Counted from the first letter of the stretch, positions 23,042 through 35,404 are shown. The stretch is DNA of 64,000 bases from Watersipora subatra (GCF_963576615.1 NC_088708.1:44689196-44753195); one strand, 5' to 3'. The notes: generated by a model from the sequence alone, not told the origin. Made by a program: numbers and translations.

Positions 23042-24166
23042 TCAGATAGTCAGCGTATCGGGAGGGGAGTTTTCTATTCCGGGGAGGCAGAACACATCTA
23101 AGGGTTTGGTCCGGGACACTGCTTCAGAGGCTGGCTCAGATAATGGTAACGAACGTGGAGATTCTGGCGGGTTGTTGGGAATGGGTACAGTGTCGTTTGA
23201 GGCTGATAGAAAACTATCTTGGGCTGTTTTTCTTGCCTGGGTACAAAGATTCTCAGCCTGTTCTGGGAAATGGTCAGCCAGGATATAACTCTGATTCTGC
23301 GGCGCAGGAAACTGTGATACCCTTATGTCTTTACGGTTACGTCTTACGGTACAACTACCTGTCGATAAATGGTAACTGCGATCCCCTGCTATGTCAATTA
23401 TCCGTCCTGGTTTCCACTCACCTGACGCAGCTCTGAAATACACGGACTGTTCTGGTTCGAGGGGAGATTTCTCGCTACCTGCCCGTCTATTGTGATAATA
23501 CTTATCCGAACTCTTCATACTACCCAACTTGTTTCTAACATGCTCCAAATCATAACTGTTGACTTTGTATCTCTCAGTAGATACTGGCATTGAATATCTC
23601 AACAGCCTACCTTGAAGCAGCTCAGCCGGAGATGGTAGGGCATCACATACTGGTGTATTACGTATCGTTACCAGACCACCTAACCAATCGGTGCCTTCAT
23701 CTGCACACTTAGCCATCATTGATTTCACTGTACCAATAGTCCTCTCGGATTGACCATTTCCTGATGGATGCAGAGGTGAACTTGTTTGATAGGATATTTT
23801 CAACTCAGTACAGAATCTCTTGAACTCATCACTAGAAAACTGAGGACCATTGTCCGATACAATAACATCTGCCTGACCGAAATCAGCGAATATCTCTCTC
23901 AAGCACTTGATAACGACACCACTACTTGTACTCTTAGGCAAATGTTTCACTACAGGCCACTTTTACAAATAGTCAACTAACAGAAGATAATCACTTTCAT
24001 TCAGATGAAACAAATCTACACCGATCATCTCAAATGGCGTGTTGGGAATAGGAAAAGGCATTAATGACTCCTTTTTTTGACAGCCTTCCGACTTGAGGCA
24101 CGCCTGACAAGACTGACATTTGTCCTCTATGCGACGCCTGAGACCAGGCCAGAACACAGACTGCAT
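23042..24166 (-). pseudogene. Gypsy integrase (broken)
   Basis: Integrase made of an N-terminal zinc-binding remnant (CQSCQACLKS), a catalytic core with DLFHLN (first aspartate), VSDNGPQF (second aspartate) and GNGQSERTI (glutamate), then a chromatin/DNA-binding tail (EWKPGRIIDI) and a stop at 23042. A frameshift at about 24160-24175 separates it from RNase H, and an in-frame TAA at about 23963-23965 interrupts the core. The catalytic D,D,E residues are otherwise present. Confidence 0.85.
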
Positions 24167-24169
24167 AGC

Positions 24170-25205
24170 TTTCTGTAGTCTTCATGACCCCTTGATGAGC
24201 CATATGCAGCTGGTTCAACACATCATTCCTCAACTGTGTAGGAATGACCAATCTCTCACCATAGAACAACAATCCATCCAGTTCACAGAGATGATTACGC
24301 AGATTCCAGAAAGCCAGACCACGAGCACCACACGACTTTTTGTGTGTGGGCCAACCATTCCTTACATACTCTAGCACTACCTGCAACTCCTCATCCTGAG
24401 AAGTAGCGTTTTGATTCTTGCCCATAACTCCATCACTACGAATTACAACAGAACACACAGATCTGAGAGGATCTACACCCAGGTCATCATAGCTGTTCGC
24501 GCCCTCTGGACATGATCGACTTAATGTGTCTGCCAAGACCATATATTGACCAGGCTTGTACAACAGCTCTATAGAATAGCCCAGCAGTTTGATCCGCATG
24601 GCAGCTAACCTTGGAGATAATTGATTGATATTCTTAGACATAAGACCAATCAGAGGGAGATGGTCAGTCTCAACAACCACTCGTTTCTGACCAAGGTAGT
24701 AATATTTGAATCTCTCACAAGCGAAGACCACTGCAAGCAACTCCTTCTCAATCTGACTATACCTTGATTGACATTCGGTCAGGGACTTAGCAGCAAACTC
24801 GATGGGTTTACCATTTTCTAGTACTACAGAGCCGATACTGTGTGATGATGCGTCAGTACTCAGGGTCACCTCGCCTCCTGAGTAATATGCCAGAGGAGGG
24901 GCATGTATAATCAGGCTCCTGAGCTTTTCAAATGCCTGAATGTGGGCCTCCTCCCAGATGAACTGCACATTCTTCTTACACAGATCTCAGAGAGGCTTAG
25001 CATGCTCACTCAGATTTGGAATGAACTTAGCAAAATAGTTAACAAAGCCAAGATACCTCTGAACACCTTGCTTTTCAACCGGAGCAACCATATGCTTGAT
25101 AGCCTCGACTTTTGAATGACTAGGTTTTACACCCTCAGCTGTTAACTCATGACCAAGATATGACACAGAGTCCTTACAAATCACAGTCTTATCAGGATTC
25201 AAAGT
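24170..25205 (-). pseudogene. Gypsy RT C-terminus and RNase H (broken)
   Basis: Continues the reverse transcriptase after the inserted MITE: LNPDKTVICKDSVSYLGHEL is the thumb side of RT. RNase H follows with LSTDASSHSIGSVV, IEKELLAV and VVETDHLPL carrying the D, E and D residues. An in-frame TGA at about 24987 splits the two parts. The next region runs to a conserved linker before the integrase frameshift. Confidence 0.87.
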
Positions 25206-26336
25206 CAACCCAATAGAGGTGGAACGAGACAGGTTTTTTAAGCTCGAGACGAGACTCGAGACACTGTCTTGTAAAAATTCGAGACTCGAGACACGAGACA
25301 GTAAAATAATGAGCATTTGGTGATGATTTTACTACACAAGTACTAGCTACTTGGTATATATAAAATTAATAAAACTCTTTTTAAATTGAATTTTCACCTG
25401 GTGTAAACGATTTAAATACAACATTTTAATAGTGATATGCATGTAGTTTTTGTAAACAAAAGTGACACAAACAGCTCTAAAATACCGAAGTTATATATTC
25501 TAAGAATTTTGAGCTTGATTGATCATAATTATTATAAACATATTGCTTTGTACATGTATATTTTTACCATCTATTGAATAGTTCTTACTTTTTAATGTAA
25601 TGTGTAATGAAACCGATAGCCGTCACTCTACAAAGAAATACCGCAACTAAAAGAACACACGATAACACTTTCATTCTTATCGTTTCAATAAAGTTTGTTT
25701 TGTGTATTAGCTGTAGTATGTGAATTATATTTAAATTGTACTCATGAAATTATATTAATTACTGTATACATGTATATTCTTACATTGAGCTAACAAAACG
25801 TCATTGTTAACCGAGCACGGACTATGGTCGACACAGCCTTTCGTTCGTTTCTCCGTGTCCGGGCAAGTTTTACCCGCGATTGGTAAAAGAGGCCCGAATT
25901 TTATGAAGGGCAGTTGGTGTTTAGACACGATACGATAAAATACAGACATTTTACCCGCAAAAGTCTTATTTATTAAATTGGATTATCCGAAGAGTAATTA
26001 GATACGACCCGGTATCTGTTTTAACGACACAGAACCGAACTAAAAAATAACAGGGCCGTTTTCCGGACTACATGATTAGACTCAGTGGCCAACATAATCA
26101 GTAGCAACAGGTAGTAACAGACCGGGTATAACTTTAAAGGCAGTTGCCCGCAATCCATTACAATATATGGAGTTGTTGCTATCGCAAGAAGCCATGTTTT
26201 AACAACCGTGCGCAGGCGCTTTAGTTCTACTTCCTGTCTCGAGTTTGGCAATAGTTAACTCGAGACGAGACCGATACGAGACGAGACAGGTCGATACTCG
26301 AGACGTCTCGTGTCTCGTTCCACCTCTACAACCCAA
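25206..26336. mobile_element. hAT-type MITE inside the Gypsy RT, exact 8-bp TSD
   Basis: 1115 bp (25214-26328) with inverted ends TAGAGGTGGAACGAGAC / GTCTCGTTCCACCTCTA and an exact CAACCCAA duplication at 25206-25213 and 26329-26336. An 8-bp duplication with TAGAG-type ends is typical of hAT transposons. Subterminal CTCGAGAC repeats are dense at both ends. The interior has no coding frame above about 76 codons. The reverse-transcriptase frame is continuous if the element and one duplication are ignored, so insertion came after the Gypsy element landed. Confidence 0.92.
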
Positions 26337-28227
26337 TCTCTCGACACCTCTGTAGGAATTGTCTCAGAAACTTGTCATGCAGCTCTTTCGATGGAGTGTA
26401 GATGAAAACATCATCTACATAGACCTTCACGAATGGCATATCGGCGAAACTGTCAACCATTCTCTGGTGAAATATCTCTGTGGCATTACAGATACCCATA
26501 CCAAGTCTTACAAATCTGAACTTCCCAAATGGAGTGACAAAACTCAATAGCTTAGAGGACTGCTCATCAAGCGGAATCTGATAGAACGAAGATTTGACAT
26601 CTGTAGTGGTGAAATATTTCGAGCCAGACATACTTGAAAATATCTCAGTGAAGGTTGGTATTGCACATTGAGCTCTTACCAGTTGTGTATTCAAGTACTG
26701 CGGATCTAACACTAGCCGTAACTCACCATTAGGTTTATTCACCAGTACCAGTGGTGATAGCCACTCTGTTGGTGATATATCCTTTACTATCACACCCTCA
26801 CCTAGTAGTTTATCTAGCTCTCGTTTTAGTTGTTGTTTGAGTCGGTGGGGTACAACACGAGGAGATGCAGCCCTTGGTTTAGCATCATGTTTGAGTTCTA
26901 AAGTAACTGGTTCACCCACCTTTCCTAGACTAGTGAAAACATCAGAGAACTTGCCACCTAGCACTTCATTCACTTGGTCAACAACTTTAACATTAGACAA
27001 CAATCCTAGATCTTTAATAGCCGGCATGCCTAATAATGTTTGATTATCATCATCGGTGACATAAAATTTGACCAGTGCGGTTTTACCATCTTGTAGTTGC
27101 ACATCTAGTTTTACTCTACCAACTACAGTGATCTCTTTGTTACCGTACCCAGTTAGCTTAGTATTGGTTCTAGTAACTTTCTTACCTCCTAGTTTAGTGA
27201 AGAGGGAAATGGCCATAGTACTAACTTGGGCACCAGTATCGACCTTTGTTCTCACTTCATGACCTAGAATGTTTACTGTCAGTAGCCACTTGTTCTCATG
27301 AAGGACACCATTAGTTCTGACATCAGGCATATCCAGTGTGTGCACGTTGAACGTCATGTCATCATCTGAGCTAACGTCACCATCACCCGCTTGTAGAAAT
27401 GACACTCTCTGAGTTGTAGCATTACTCTTCTTCAGACCAGTACACTTTTTTTTGAAATGCCCTCGTAAGTGACAACCGTTACATGTCTTATTATAAGCAG
27501 GGCATCTACCTTTGACATGATCATAGCCACAGAATGAACAATCTGTGATCATGTGATTAGCTGCTGCATTATTCTGGCGTTGCGGTGTATAGTTTCTAGG
27601 CTTATATGGATCTGAGCCTATTGGTTGTACTGAACGAACACCATCTAGTTCAGCCTTTTGGTTCCTTGCGATTACTTCCTTAATACGCATTTGCTGCTTT
27701 ATCTGCTCAAGCGTTATGTCTGCACGTAACTGTAGCTCACGACTCAACTCCTTATCCTTCATACCTGCCAAAAGTCGAGTGCGTAACATATCCTGTCGGT
27801 GTCTATCATCCCAATTGCTACATTTCACAGCCAGTTCATGCACGTTCCTTATGAATTCCTCATTACTCTCATCAGGAAGTTGAACTCGGGAACCCAGCAG
27901 CACTGCGTAATGCAAGTGATTATCACGAGGAGTGAAGTAATTATCCAAAGCTTCCACAGTTCTATCAAACAACGTACGATCTGCGTCCTAAGCTGCATTA
28001 CCGGCATCTGGATTAGCCACACGGGGAGGGCGCACAGCCAGCTGACCATATATACTCTCCGCCTCCTCGCCTATACAGTACAGCAGCATGTCTACCTGAC
28101 GCTGAGCATTCCTTTCATTCAGTCCAGAAGCACTGCGATATTTCATAAATCTCCTCTTCCATTCCGGCCAGCTCCGCGGTGCAGAAAAATCCATCTCTTT
28201 CGGAGCAGACACCTTGAAGTCACCCAT
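26329..28227 (-). pseudogene. Gypsy gag, protease and RT N-terminus (one stop)
   Basis: Starts at ATG 28227 (MGDFKVSAPKEMDF), with a capsid-like region (WPEWKRRFMKYRSASGLN). An in-frame TAG at 27990-27988 interrupts it, and the same frame resumes. The zinc-knuckle region reads CSFCGYDHVKGRCP and CNGCHLRGHFKKKC. The protease has VDTGAQVSTM. The RT has LDPQYLN, TTTDVKSSFYQIP, LGMGICNATEIF and the YVDD catalytic box near 26420. The frame then runs into the MITE at 26328. Confidence 0.88.
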
Positions 28228-28396
28228 AATGTTGTTGAATAAGACACCAAACCAGACTAACACCAAAAGTCAGTCACAATTCAGCACAAACACGCTGAAC
28301 AACAACGGGCCTATTCAAACTCCAACAATCTCACTTCAAGTAGTATTCAGTCCAGCTATACATCCAACAAAGCAATGTACGTCGCCTACGACGCAA

Positions 28397-28632
28397 TATC
28401 GTGTTTTGTATATATTAGTTTAGTTAGAATTATTGTCCAAGTAGCATTTATTTTAGTCCAGGATACAAGAGAAACAATACGTCTGTTTTTTAGTAAGCCA
28501 AAACCAAGAATGCCGGATGTGAGTAATGAACAAGTATATGCAATCTATACAGGAAATACCTCACTGAGCATGTGTATGTCATCACCATGGTAACAAGTAA
28601 ATATATAAGTTTGTAAACTAAAAACTGTAACA
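28397..28632 (-). repeat. 5' LTR of the Gypsy element
   Basis: 236-bp LTR, followed on its outer side by ATACT (28633-28637). The leader between it and the gag start (28396-28228) contains no other frame. I could not assign the primer-binding tRNA. Confidence 0.93.
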
Positions 28633-28637
28633 ATACT

Positions 28638-29097
28638 GACAATTATATGACACATATGTATTACAATGACTAACATCTGACGGTCATTTATGCTGTGATG
28701 CATTCATTGATACAGTTGATGAGATATTGTTCAACTAAATCCAATCATACAATCGCAAAAAGAGTAAAAACTGAGCATTGGGCAAAAATACGTCTACAGG
28801 GTGGCTGCAACAAGGAACCAAATTAAAAAATTAATACTGAGAAAATAATACCTTTAGAAAGAGAAGTTTCTTTCCACAGCATATCTTGGGTTTCATATCA
28901 AAGGCAAACAGTGTTTGCCTTTAATATGAAACCCAAAGTTTTGTAAGTTTGTATTGTAACTTTGTATGTCTTGTAGGTTTATGGGTATTAACAACTAAAG
29001 AAAACAGTCTTATTAGCCACTGTCCACAAACTGGAACAAAAATATATTTTGGTTTTTCATGTTTAGACGTACAGCGATTGTCATATTGAATATCAAA
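28638..29097. other. Spacer between two transposons
   Basis: AT-rich. A short inverted pair (GTTTCATATCAAAGGCAAACA and TGTTTGCCTTTAATATGAAAC, 28889-28934) makes a 21-bp-arm hairpin with a very short loop. No gene seen. Confidence 0.55.
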
Positions 29098-30291
29098 CTA
29101 CCCTAGGACACTTAAGCATTCGCGTCATCTAACTTTCGCATTTTCGCGGTGTCATCCTCTCGCGAAAATTTCATGAGCGAAACTAAACTATCATAACGAA
29201 CGGGCAAAAGCGCAAAATTAAATAGCGTTGTTCATTGATATCCACAATAAAATCTTCATATTAGAAATGCAGACAATTTTCGTCTGTGGTCGGGCTCAAT
29301 GGGAAATTTCTGGTAAACTCATTATAGCTAATACACCGACTGAGCAGCATGGCAAAGCAAATTAAGATGATATCAGTTTAGTCACGGAATTTGTAACTGA
29401 TGAGGATGAAAGTCTGGTAGGTGAAATCATAAAATTGAAGAATAATTATTGTAATGATGAATTTTATTGCCAACCAAAAATAATATCAACCCTCACCAGG
29501 TCCAACCACATTATAAAGTTTTGGTTGTGAACAGACACATTAAAGACAGTGCTGCTACTCTAATTATCTGTATAATCACGAAAATCTAAAAATTGATTAG
29601 CTATAATGTCATCAACAGCTAATTACCTGTTTTATGACTCGCGCGGGTAGTTAATGAACTCACAGAAAAATGTTTGTTTTAGATTAGAAATTCTCAAACA
29701 AAAGTTTGAAATTGCTTCGTTTTAGGCTGATTTTATAGAGAAATCTTCGGACAACACAGTCAATTTCATAAAACTCTTAAAGACCGTGGGTTATGTGGTC
29801 AACGAATAATAAAATCAGGTTACCACACAATTGCTGAGAAAGTCCGAAAATGCGTTTATGGCAGTGGCCCCTAGAAAACGCATAAATGTGTTTATGGCAG
29901 CGAAAGGGTTATACAGTTTTGGTTGTGAAGTTGGTTGTTACCTATCTATTTTCTTCTTCTTGGGATTCGATTGTGAAAGTCACGGCGGGAGGGACCTAGA
30001 CGTCGTTGATAGTCCAAGAAACAAATGGCAGCAAGTGATCAAATTGAATTATAGATCTCACCCACACATTTCAACCTGCGGTTTACAAATACGAACTAGT
30101 CCCAAATTGATTTTTTTTTCTTATTAGCAAACTGGACCTGAGGAATGCAATCTGTTTTTTCCACTGCATTTATTTTCACATCACTATATTTTCGCACTCA
30201 TCAGAGCCGCGAAATTAAGTTGCAGCGGAATTTTACTTTGTGTGCTACTCACGAAACTAAATACTAGCAAAATAAAAGTGTCCTAGGGTAG
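29098..30291. mobile_element. 1.2-kb DNA element with 17-bp inverted ends
   Basis: The ends CTACCCTAGGACACTTA and AAAGTGTCCTAGGGTAG are inverted. Subterminal regions share TTTCGCGA/GCGAAA words on both sides. The interior has only one small frame (29831-30127) with no recognisable domain, so it is probably non-autonomous. No clear target duplication, so superfamily not assigned. Confidence 0.7.
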
Positions 30292-30793
30292 CATATTTCC
30301 GCCATCTGCAGCAAACAATTAATGCAGGCAATCAGACATTATGCATTGTTTGCGAATGAAATATAAAAACTCGCAATGCGCTTTTGGCTTTCAGCTCACA
30401 AGATTCAAGATGCTTTTTTGCTTTTTAAAGACAATAAAAATGAACCATATGTGTAGCCTGCATAAAAAGTGAGAGATGCGGGGATTTTTTTGACAATGGC
30501 ATAAAGGCAACTGGACGTATTACATGTATATTTTTTAATATTTCACCTAGCGGTCAACATAGATGATAAGAATCCTAAATTATGCCAAAAATTGGCAAGA
30601 TAAAATGTAAAACAAGTGTTGAACTCACTCCTCCCAATCACTTCATGAAAGGAAATAGCTAGCTCAATCGGACAGTAGAAGAAAAGCAGGCCCTACTTTT
30701 AAGAGCATAAGATTTGGAGGTGAGTCGAACTAGCTGATTGCTATTGAAGTAAACGCTCGTAGCCAGATGAACACTACTCTTGTACAAGGTGGT

Positions 30794-30809
30794 GGCCCTG
30801 AAAAGGGCC
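30794..30809 (-). promoter_or_regulatory. Histone-type 3' stem-loop motif, without a histone gene
   Basis: The minus strand reads CCCAAAG, GGCCCTTTTCAGGGCC, ACCACC. A 6-bp stem, a TTTC loop, an A-rich 5' flank and an ACCA 3' flank match the replication-dependent histone mRNA 3' end. A purine-rich ACAAGAG follows 10 bases later, where the U7-binding element would be. No histone frame lies upstream on that strand within the next kilobase, so it is either an orphan remnant or chance. Confidence 0.45.
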
Positions 30810-30814
30810 CTTTG

Positions 30815-31548
30815 GGAGAAAATCAGCTCGGAACTATAGGCTATGGTCCGAGTCGAAAGAACTAGCTTACGGTATTTATGGGTAATAAGCGGGCGTATCG
30901 GGGAGAGGACTTGTAAAGCGGTGGTAATAGACACTCGTTTTGTTTGTTTTGCGCGGACTTTTGTGGTAAGATTTGACTGGATGTTTATTGAATCTTATCG
31001 TTTTGCTGTCTTATCCATGTGTGTAACCAATTACAGTCAGTGAAATTGACCTATATTATCTTAACCAATTATCTTAGTTTTGCCATTTTTGTGTGTATAT
31101 AAGAACATGCAATTGTGTTGTTAGAGCAGTCTGCTCGTGTTGTGCTTTGTGCTGATATTTGTGAATAAACTTTGACGCTTTCTCAAAGTGTTGTTAATTG
31201 ATTCATAGCAGACTATCTAGTAGGGAGCACTAGCTTTATTTGTCTTGTCTTCTCCTCGTAAGCCGTGGCTTAAGACTGCGTTTCATAGCTGCAGCCACAC
31301 AAGGCTTCGAGAGACGACAGACAGATTTGGCGAGTCTGTAACTCTGAGCGTAGGCACGTGGTATTAGACAGTGAACCACAGCTGCATCCACGCTAGTGCA
31401 CCACCTCAGCCAGACAAGTGTTCTGCCAACTAATAGGAACTAGACATTTAACGATAGTTGGATAATTTCATGCCTGAAGCCGGGTAACTCTAACTTCCAA
31501 GAGTTTTGTTCAGTGAGTTACAGTGTTGGAGTTTACCGGCAGCCAGGT
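30815..31548 (+). mobile_element. LTR-like segment and leader of an unidentified retroelement
   Basis: TATATAAG at 31096-31103 is followed about 60 bases later by AATAAA (31164-31169). Further on lies CAGATTTGGCGAG (31322-31334), a TTGGCG-type junction often seen just after the 5' LTR of Gypsy or BEL elements. Promoter, poly(A) signal and junction in this order and spacing suggest R and U5 of an LTR. No second LTR and no gag or pol frame follow, so this is at most a fragment. Confidence 0.35.
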
Positions 31549-31925
31549 TACGAGGCCAGTATTCGGTCTGATCCTACGAGGCCAGCGTTCGGTCTGATCC
31601 TACGAGGCCAGTATTCGGTCTGATCCTACGAGGCCAGTATTCGGTCTGATCCTACGAGGCCGGTATTCGGTCTGATCCTACGAGGCCAGTATTCGGTCTG
31701 ATCCTACGAGGCCAGTATTCGGTCTGATCCTACGAGGCCAGTATTCGGTCTGATCCTACGAGGCCAGTATTCGGTCTGATCCTACGAGGCCAGTATTCGG
31801 TCTGATCCTACGAGGCCAGTATTCGGTCTGACCCTACGAGGCCAGTATTCGGTCTGATCCTACGAGGCCAGTATTCGGTCTGATCCTACGAGGCCAGTAT
31901 TCGGTCAGATTCTACGGGCCTGTGT
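31549..31925 (+). repeat. 26-bp tandem array, about 14 units
   Basis: Near-identical units TACGAGGCCAGTATTCGGTC + TGATCC repeat about 14 times. Differences are few (AGCGTT, CGGTAT, GACCC, CAGATT), mostly at the edges. GC content is far above the surroundings. It follows the LTR-like segment and may be the repeated leader of that element. Confidence 0.92.
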
Positions 31926-34600
31926 TCGGTCCAAATTCGTCAGGGCCAGTCTCCGGTCAAGCTTAGTCAGACTTAGGGTAGCTCCCGTATAATCTTGACG
32001 GTCGGGGGTGGCATCATTAGCGAGGACTACTTTACTATATTACTTGTGCTAGCAAAAAGGCCGTTACAAAAAATTACAGGATGAACTAAGAAGTTATGCT
32101 GTAATGACACTTGGACAAGTTGGAAAGAATTACACGATGTATACTGTCAAAATATTTTAGAAGTTTGCCATTCTCGTTCAATTTAAAGTTAAACAGATTA
32201 ATATGCCGAACACCTACGGCAAGATAAGATGTTCAATTGGAAAGTATGATGGGACACTTGGAAACTTGAAAGGACGCTAGGTGACAGGCAAGTACAAGTA
32301 ACTAAGCCGATGCTTGGTCGATTTTATCGAGTGAAATAAATAACTAAACAATTTTGTGACATAGGCCTATAGAACATAACTCAGTTTAATTTTTAGAGCA
32401 GAAAGTATAATGCGAAAGTGATCGTTTAGTAAAAACTTTCAAGCTGATAGATATATTAGGCTTGCAGGACAAAAATTTAACAGTAGTATATGACATATAT
32501 CTTTTTGAAATTAGGCTGAGCAATTAGTCCTTTATCAAATAGTCCTTTAGTCCTTTATCAAATAGTCCTTTAGTCCAATTATCAAGTATGAAACCATCAA
32601 GCCCTATCGTCTTTGTCAGTTATTTGGCTATAGTCGCAGTAAATGTCTACAAGAATAGCCTTTTTATGACGCACATTACCCTGCACAAAAATATAAGCGT
32701 TAGGCTAAATACAATGTCCGTGCAAATTAGACATAATACGATTGATTCAGAACAACACATTTCACAATTGTACGTGTATGCATTGTGATTAATAAAGTAT
32801 TGTGAAATTTAATTTCATATGGATATGGGTAATTTATTTACGACCATGCTTATAATAGTTCCTATCAAAAACCGAGCCGCTACTCTTACCTCGATTAGGT
32901 TTACTGTAATAACTGCACGCAAATATGAATAAAACTCTATGTGTTAGTTGTACCTTTAATCGTTAAAAACACCTGCAAGAGCTAAATGCGGCAATAAATT
33001 GTAAACCACAATTTGCAATTACTAGTGCTTATCTAACGAAAGCTCACTAATAACCCGAATAAAAAAGCCCCAGAACTCGACTGCCCAGTATCTTTTTTCT
33101 TCTTGCGACATATTCGTGAGGAGTTTGACGCCCGTACTTACAGAAAGTCTTGTCGACTAATTACAGCCTAACCTGGTCATGTCAGGGTCATTTAAACCAA
33201 TCCTTTACGAGTCGCTTCAGAAATAACTCGGCCTAGTCCAGTCGCCTAAGCACAGACCACTCCCCAGTCAACCTAAGTCTAGTCGCCCCATGGTTTAATG
33301 AGAAGACAACTATTAAAAAAAATCTTACATTTAAAAGTTTAGAAAACCGTACTGGCAGTACTGCTTATTTCATATTTTAAAGTTAACTAAACTGATTTTA
33401 AGATAATTTTTTAACTATTAAAAGCAGCATCTATTAACTACTGTATACTTTATATGCCGTATAGTTAATAGGTCTATGGTTACAGTGCAAAAAATACACA
33501 CCATTTAGCCATTATTAAAACACAGCACACTACTACGGCTGCACCATCAAAGACCATAGCTCTGAGAAGACTTTAATAAACACAGTGTTTCAATTTATCT
33601 GTTCACTACACATTTGCTATAAAAGTGGAATAAAAATGCATTTATTATCTCAATTGAAAAGTTTATCGAAGAGCCAAGTTTCCAATTACAGCAGCTTTTC
33701 AATAAACTTGCATGACTCCAAACAACCAGTAATTAAACACTTCAAACTGACTAGAACTTGTCAGGCCGAGTGGCTATTCTTACTCTTTTAGGTTTAGATT
33801 AGCTCTGTACTAAATTTTCGGTTGCTCATCAAAACTCAATTCATGGCTTACTTTCAATGTTGTTATTGAGATTCATATGAAGAACACGAGCCCTTACATC
33901 TCTAGAAAACTGCTAGCTGATGACACAGTGTCAGTCAAGTAAATAGCATGTTGTAGATAAAATTAGTCAGAATTTGCTGCAAATAAATGCAAATAGCCTG
34001 CTGCAGGTGGAATGTTTTTGGTCAACAATAAGTAAAATGTCACAAGTCTTATATGTGAAACTACCAAGTAAGTGTCTCCTATGTAAACTCTATCAATAGA
34101 TTATGTAAAAGCCATGTGCACCGACATATTTGCTTACCTGAAGGTTCCATTCTTTCACTAATCTTACATAATAATTGTGCTAAACATGCATATGTTACTC
34201 TCTTTTTTGTGAACTCTCATAAAGCCTTGCCATCAGCTCATAGCAACCATTCAAGAAAAGGCTAAAGCCACTACCAACATTCACATTTATATTCTTGCTA
34301 TGATTCTTACGGGTAGACATTCTCAACCTCATTGGTTAATGACTTTTGCTGCCTACTTGTCAATGAAGAGGATGCAGAACAGTATGTACGTGATATAATC
34401 TCAATAAAAAAACTGCAGCAGTAAAATATAAGCTAGTTGAAGAGAGACATGATAATGGGGATTAAAAATCCAGTCAACTGTATCAACTTTGATGTTTCAG
34501 CTAAATCAACAATCACCATTCTGAATTGTATATTTATATGTAATAAATTCGAAAAGATGAGCTTTTTGAGCAGACAATGTTTTAAGGTAGTTCTCATGGG
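31926..34600. other. Intergenic DNA, minor repeats only
   Basis: Holds a short AGTCCTTTATCAAAT tandem (32526-32575) and a decayed copy of the 5.4-kb fold-back (33426-33484, word GTATAGTTAATAGGTCTATG). No gene, and no open frame above 70 codons of any interest. Confidence 0.5.
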
Positions 34601-35404
34601 TAGGGTTGGAAAAAATCACGGCTTTTATGAAAAAACTGAATAAACCAAGTTTTTTTGGTTTAAACCGGTTTTTATGGTTTAGACCGGTTTGTATGGTTTG
34701 TGATTAATTGCGTGGTAGTAAGTAGCAGCTTGATATTTTGCTACGTGTGCTTTAAGCCTATCTGTGTGACCTTGCATTACAACAGGACACATACATTTTG
34801 CCTTTAAACCTTTGCCTTCTGCAGTTCAAGTGAAAAACTGCCTAACGGGATTTTGTTTGCGAGGCATATTGGAAATTCAAGGCACAACTTTAACTTTTCG
34901 AAACACAAAAAACTTGATAAACTGAATTCTAACGATCCAACTACTTTGGCTTGTGCACACTAAATGAAATATTAGTTTGCAAACTTAAAGCTTTTGCCCA
35001 AAAGGATTTTATTGTTTTAATTTCTAATTATAAGCAATCTTCTCTCCTTGGCCAGACTTAAAAAAATTTTCATTCATTATTACAGATTATGAGGGGATTA
35101 GTATACTTTAAATGGTTTTCATATTTCACCAATAAAGGAATCATCATATCACTTGATAAAAGCAATTGAAATTGAAATTCACTAATTCATTGTTGGGCTA
35201 GGATTTCATGTAGTTGCAACTTGAGCTCTACCACCACCTTACTACTAGGTGCTAAATGAACTTCCACAGCTGATAATTACATATAATTACATTTTTATCA
35301 TACAGAAACCACTAGGAGCTTAAAATATGATGTTTTTCACACAAAAAGTAATAAAAAACCCATAAAAACCAGTTTTTCTTTAGTTTAAATCGAGCCAACT
35401 CAGC
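34601..35404. mobile_element. hAT-like MITE (decayed)
   Basis: Left end TAGGGTTGGAAAAAATCACG, right end with TTTAAATCGAGCCAACTCAG, plus repeated AAACCGG/GGTTT-rich subterminal blocks on both sides. The flanking octamers CTCATGGG and CTGATGAA share five positions, compatible with a decayed 8-bp duplication. No transposase frame. Confidence 0.45.

Larger units (their letters stand above)
22682..28637 (-). mobile_element. Ty3/Gypsy LTR retrotransposon with target-site duplications
   Basis: A full-length element read on the minus strand: LTRs of 236 bp each (28632-28397 and 22922-22687), flanked by ATACT duplications (28633-28637 and 22682-22686). Gag, protease, reverse transcriptase, RNase H and integrase are present in the Ty3/Gypsy order (integrase last). 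The two LTRs differ at four of 236 positions, so the insertion is fairly recent. A purine-rich tract (GGAAAAGGAGA) abuts the 3' LTR at 22923. No envelope frame was seen. The coding part now carries three in-frame stops, one frameshift and a 1.1-kb hAT-type insertion, so this copy cannot make its own proteins. The one-CCHC-plus-degenerate-finger gag and the style of RT suggest the Mag-like part of the family (tentative). Confidence 0.93.

Noticed and set aside
23106-23436. Plus-strand frames opposite the Gypsy integrase
   Set aside because: Shadows of the minus-strand integrase coding region.
29831-30127. 98-codon frame in the 1.2-kb TIR element
   Set aside because: No similarity to a transposase that I can see; it overlaps the element's subterminal repeats.
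30659-30934. 91-codon minus frame containing the histone-type stem-loop
   Set aside because: The residues do not resemble any histone, and the stem-loop lies inside the frame, not after it.
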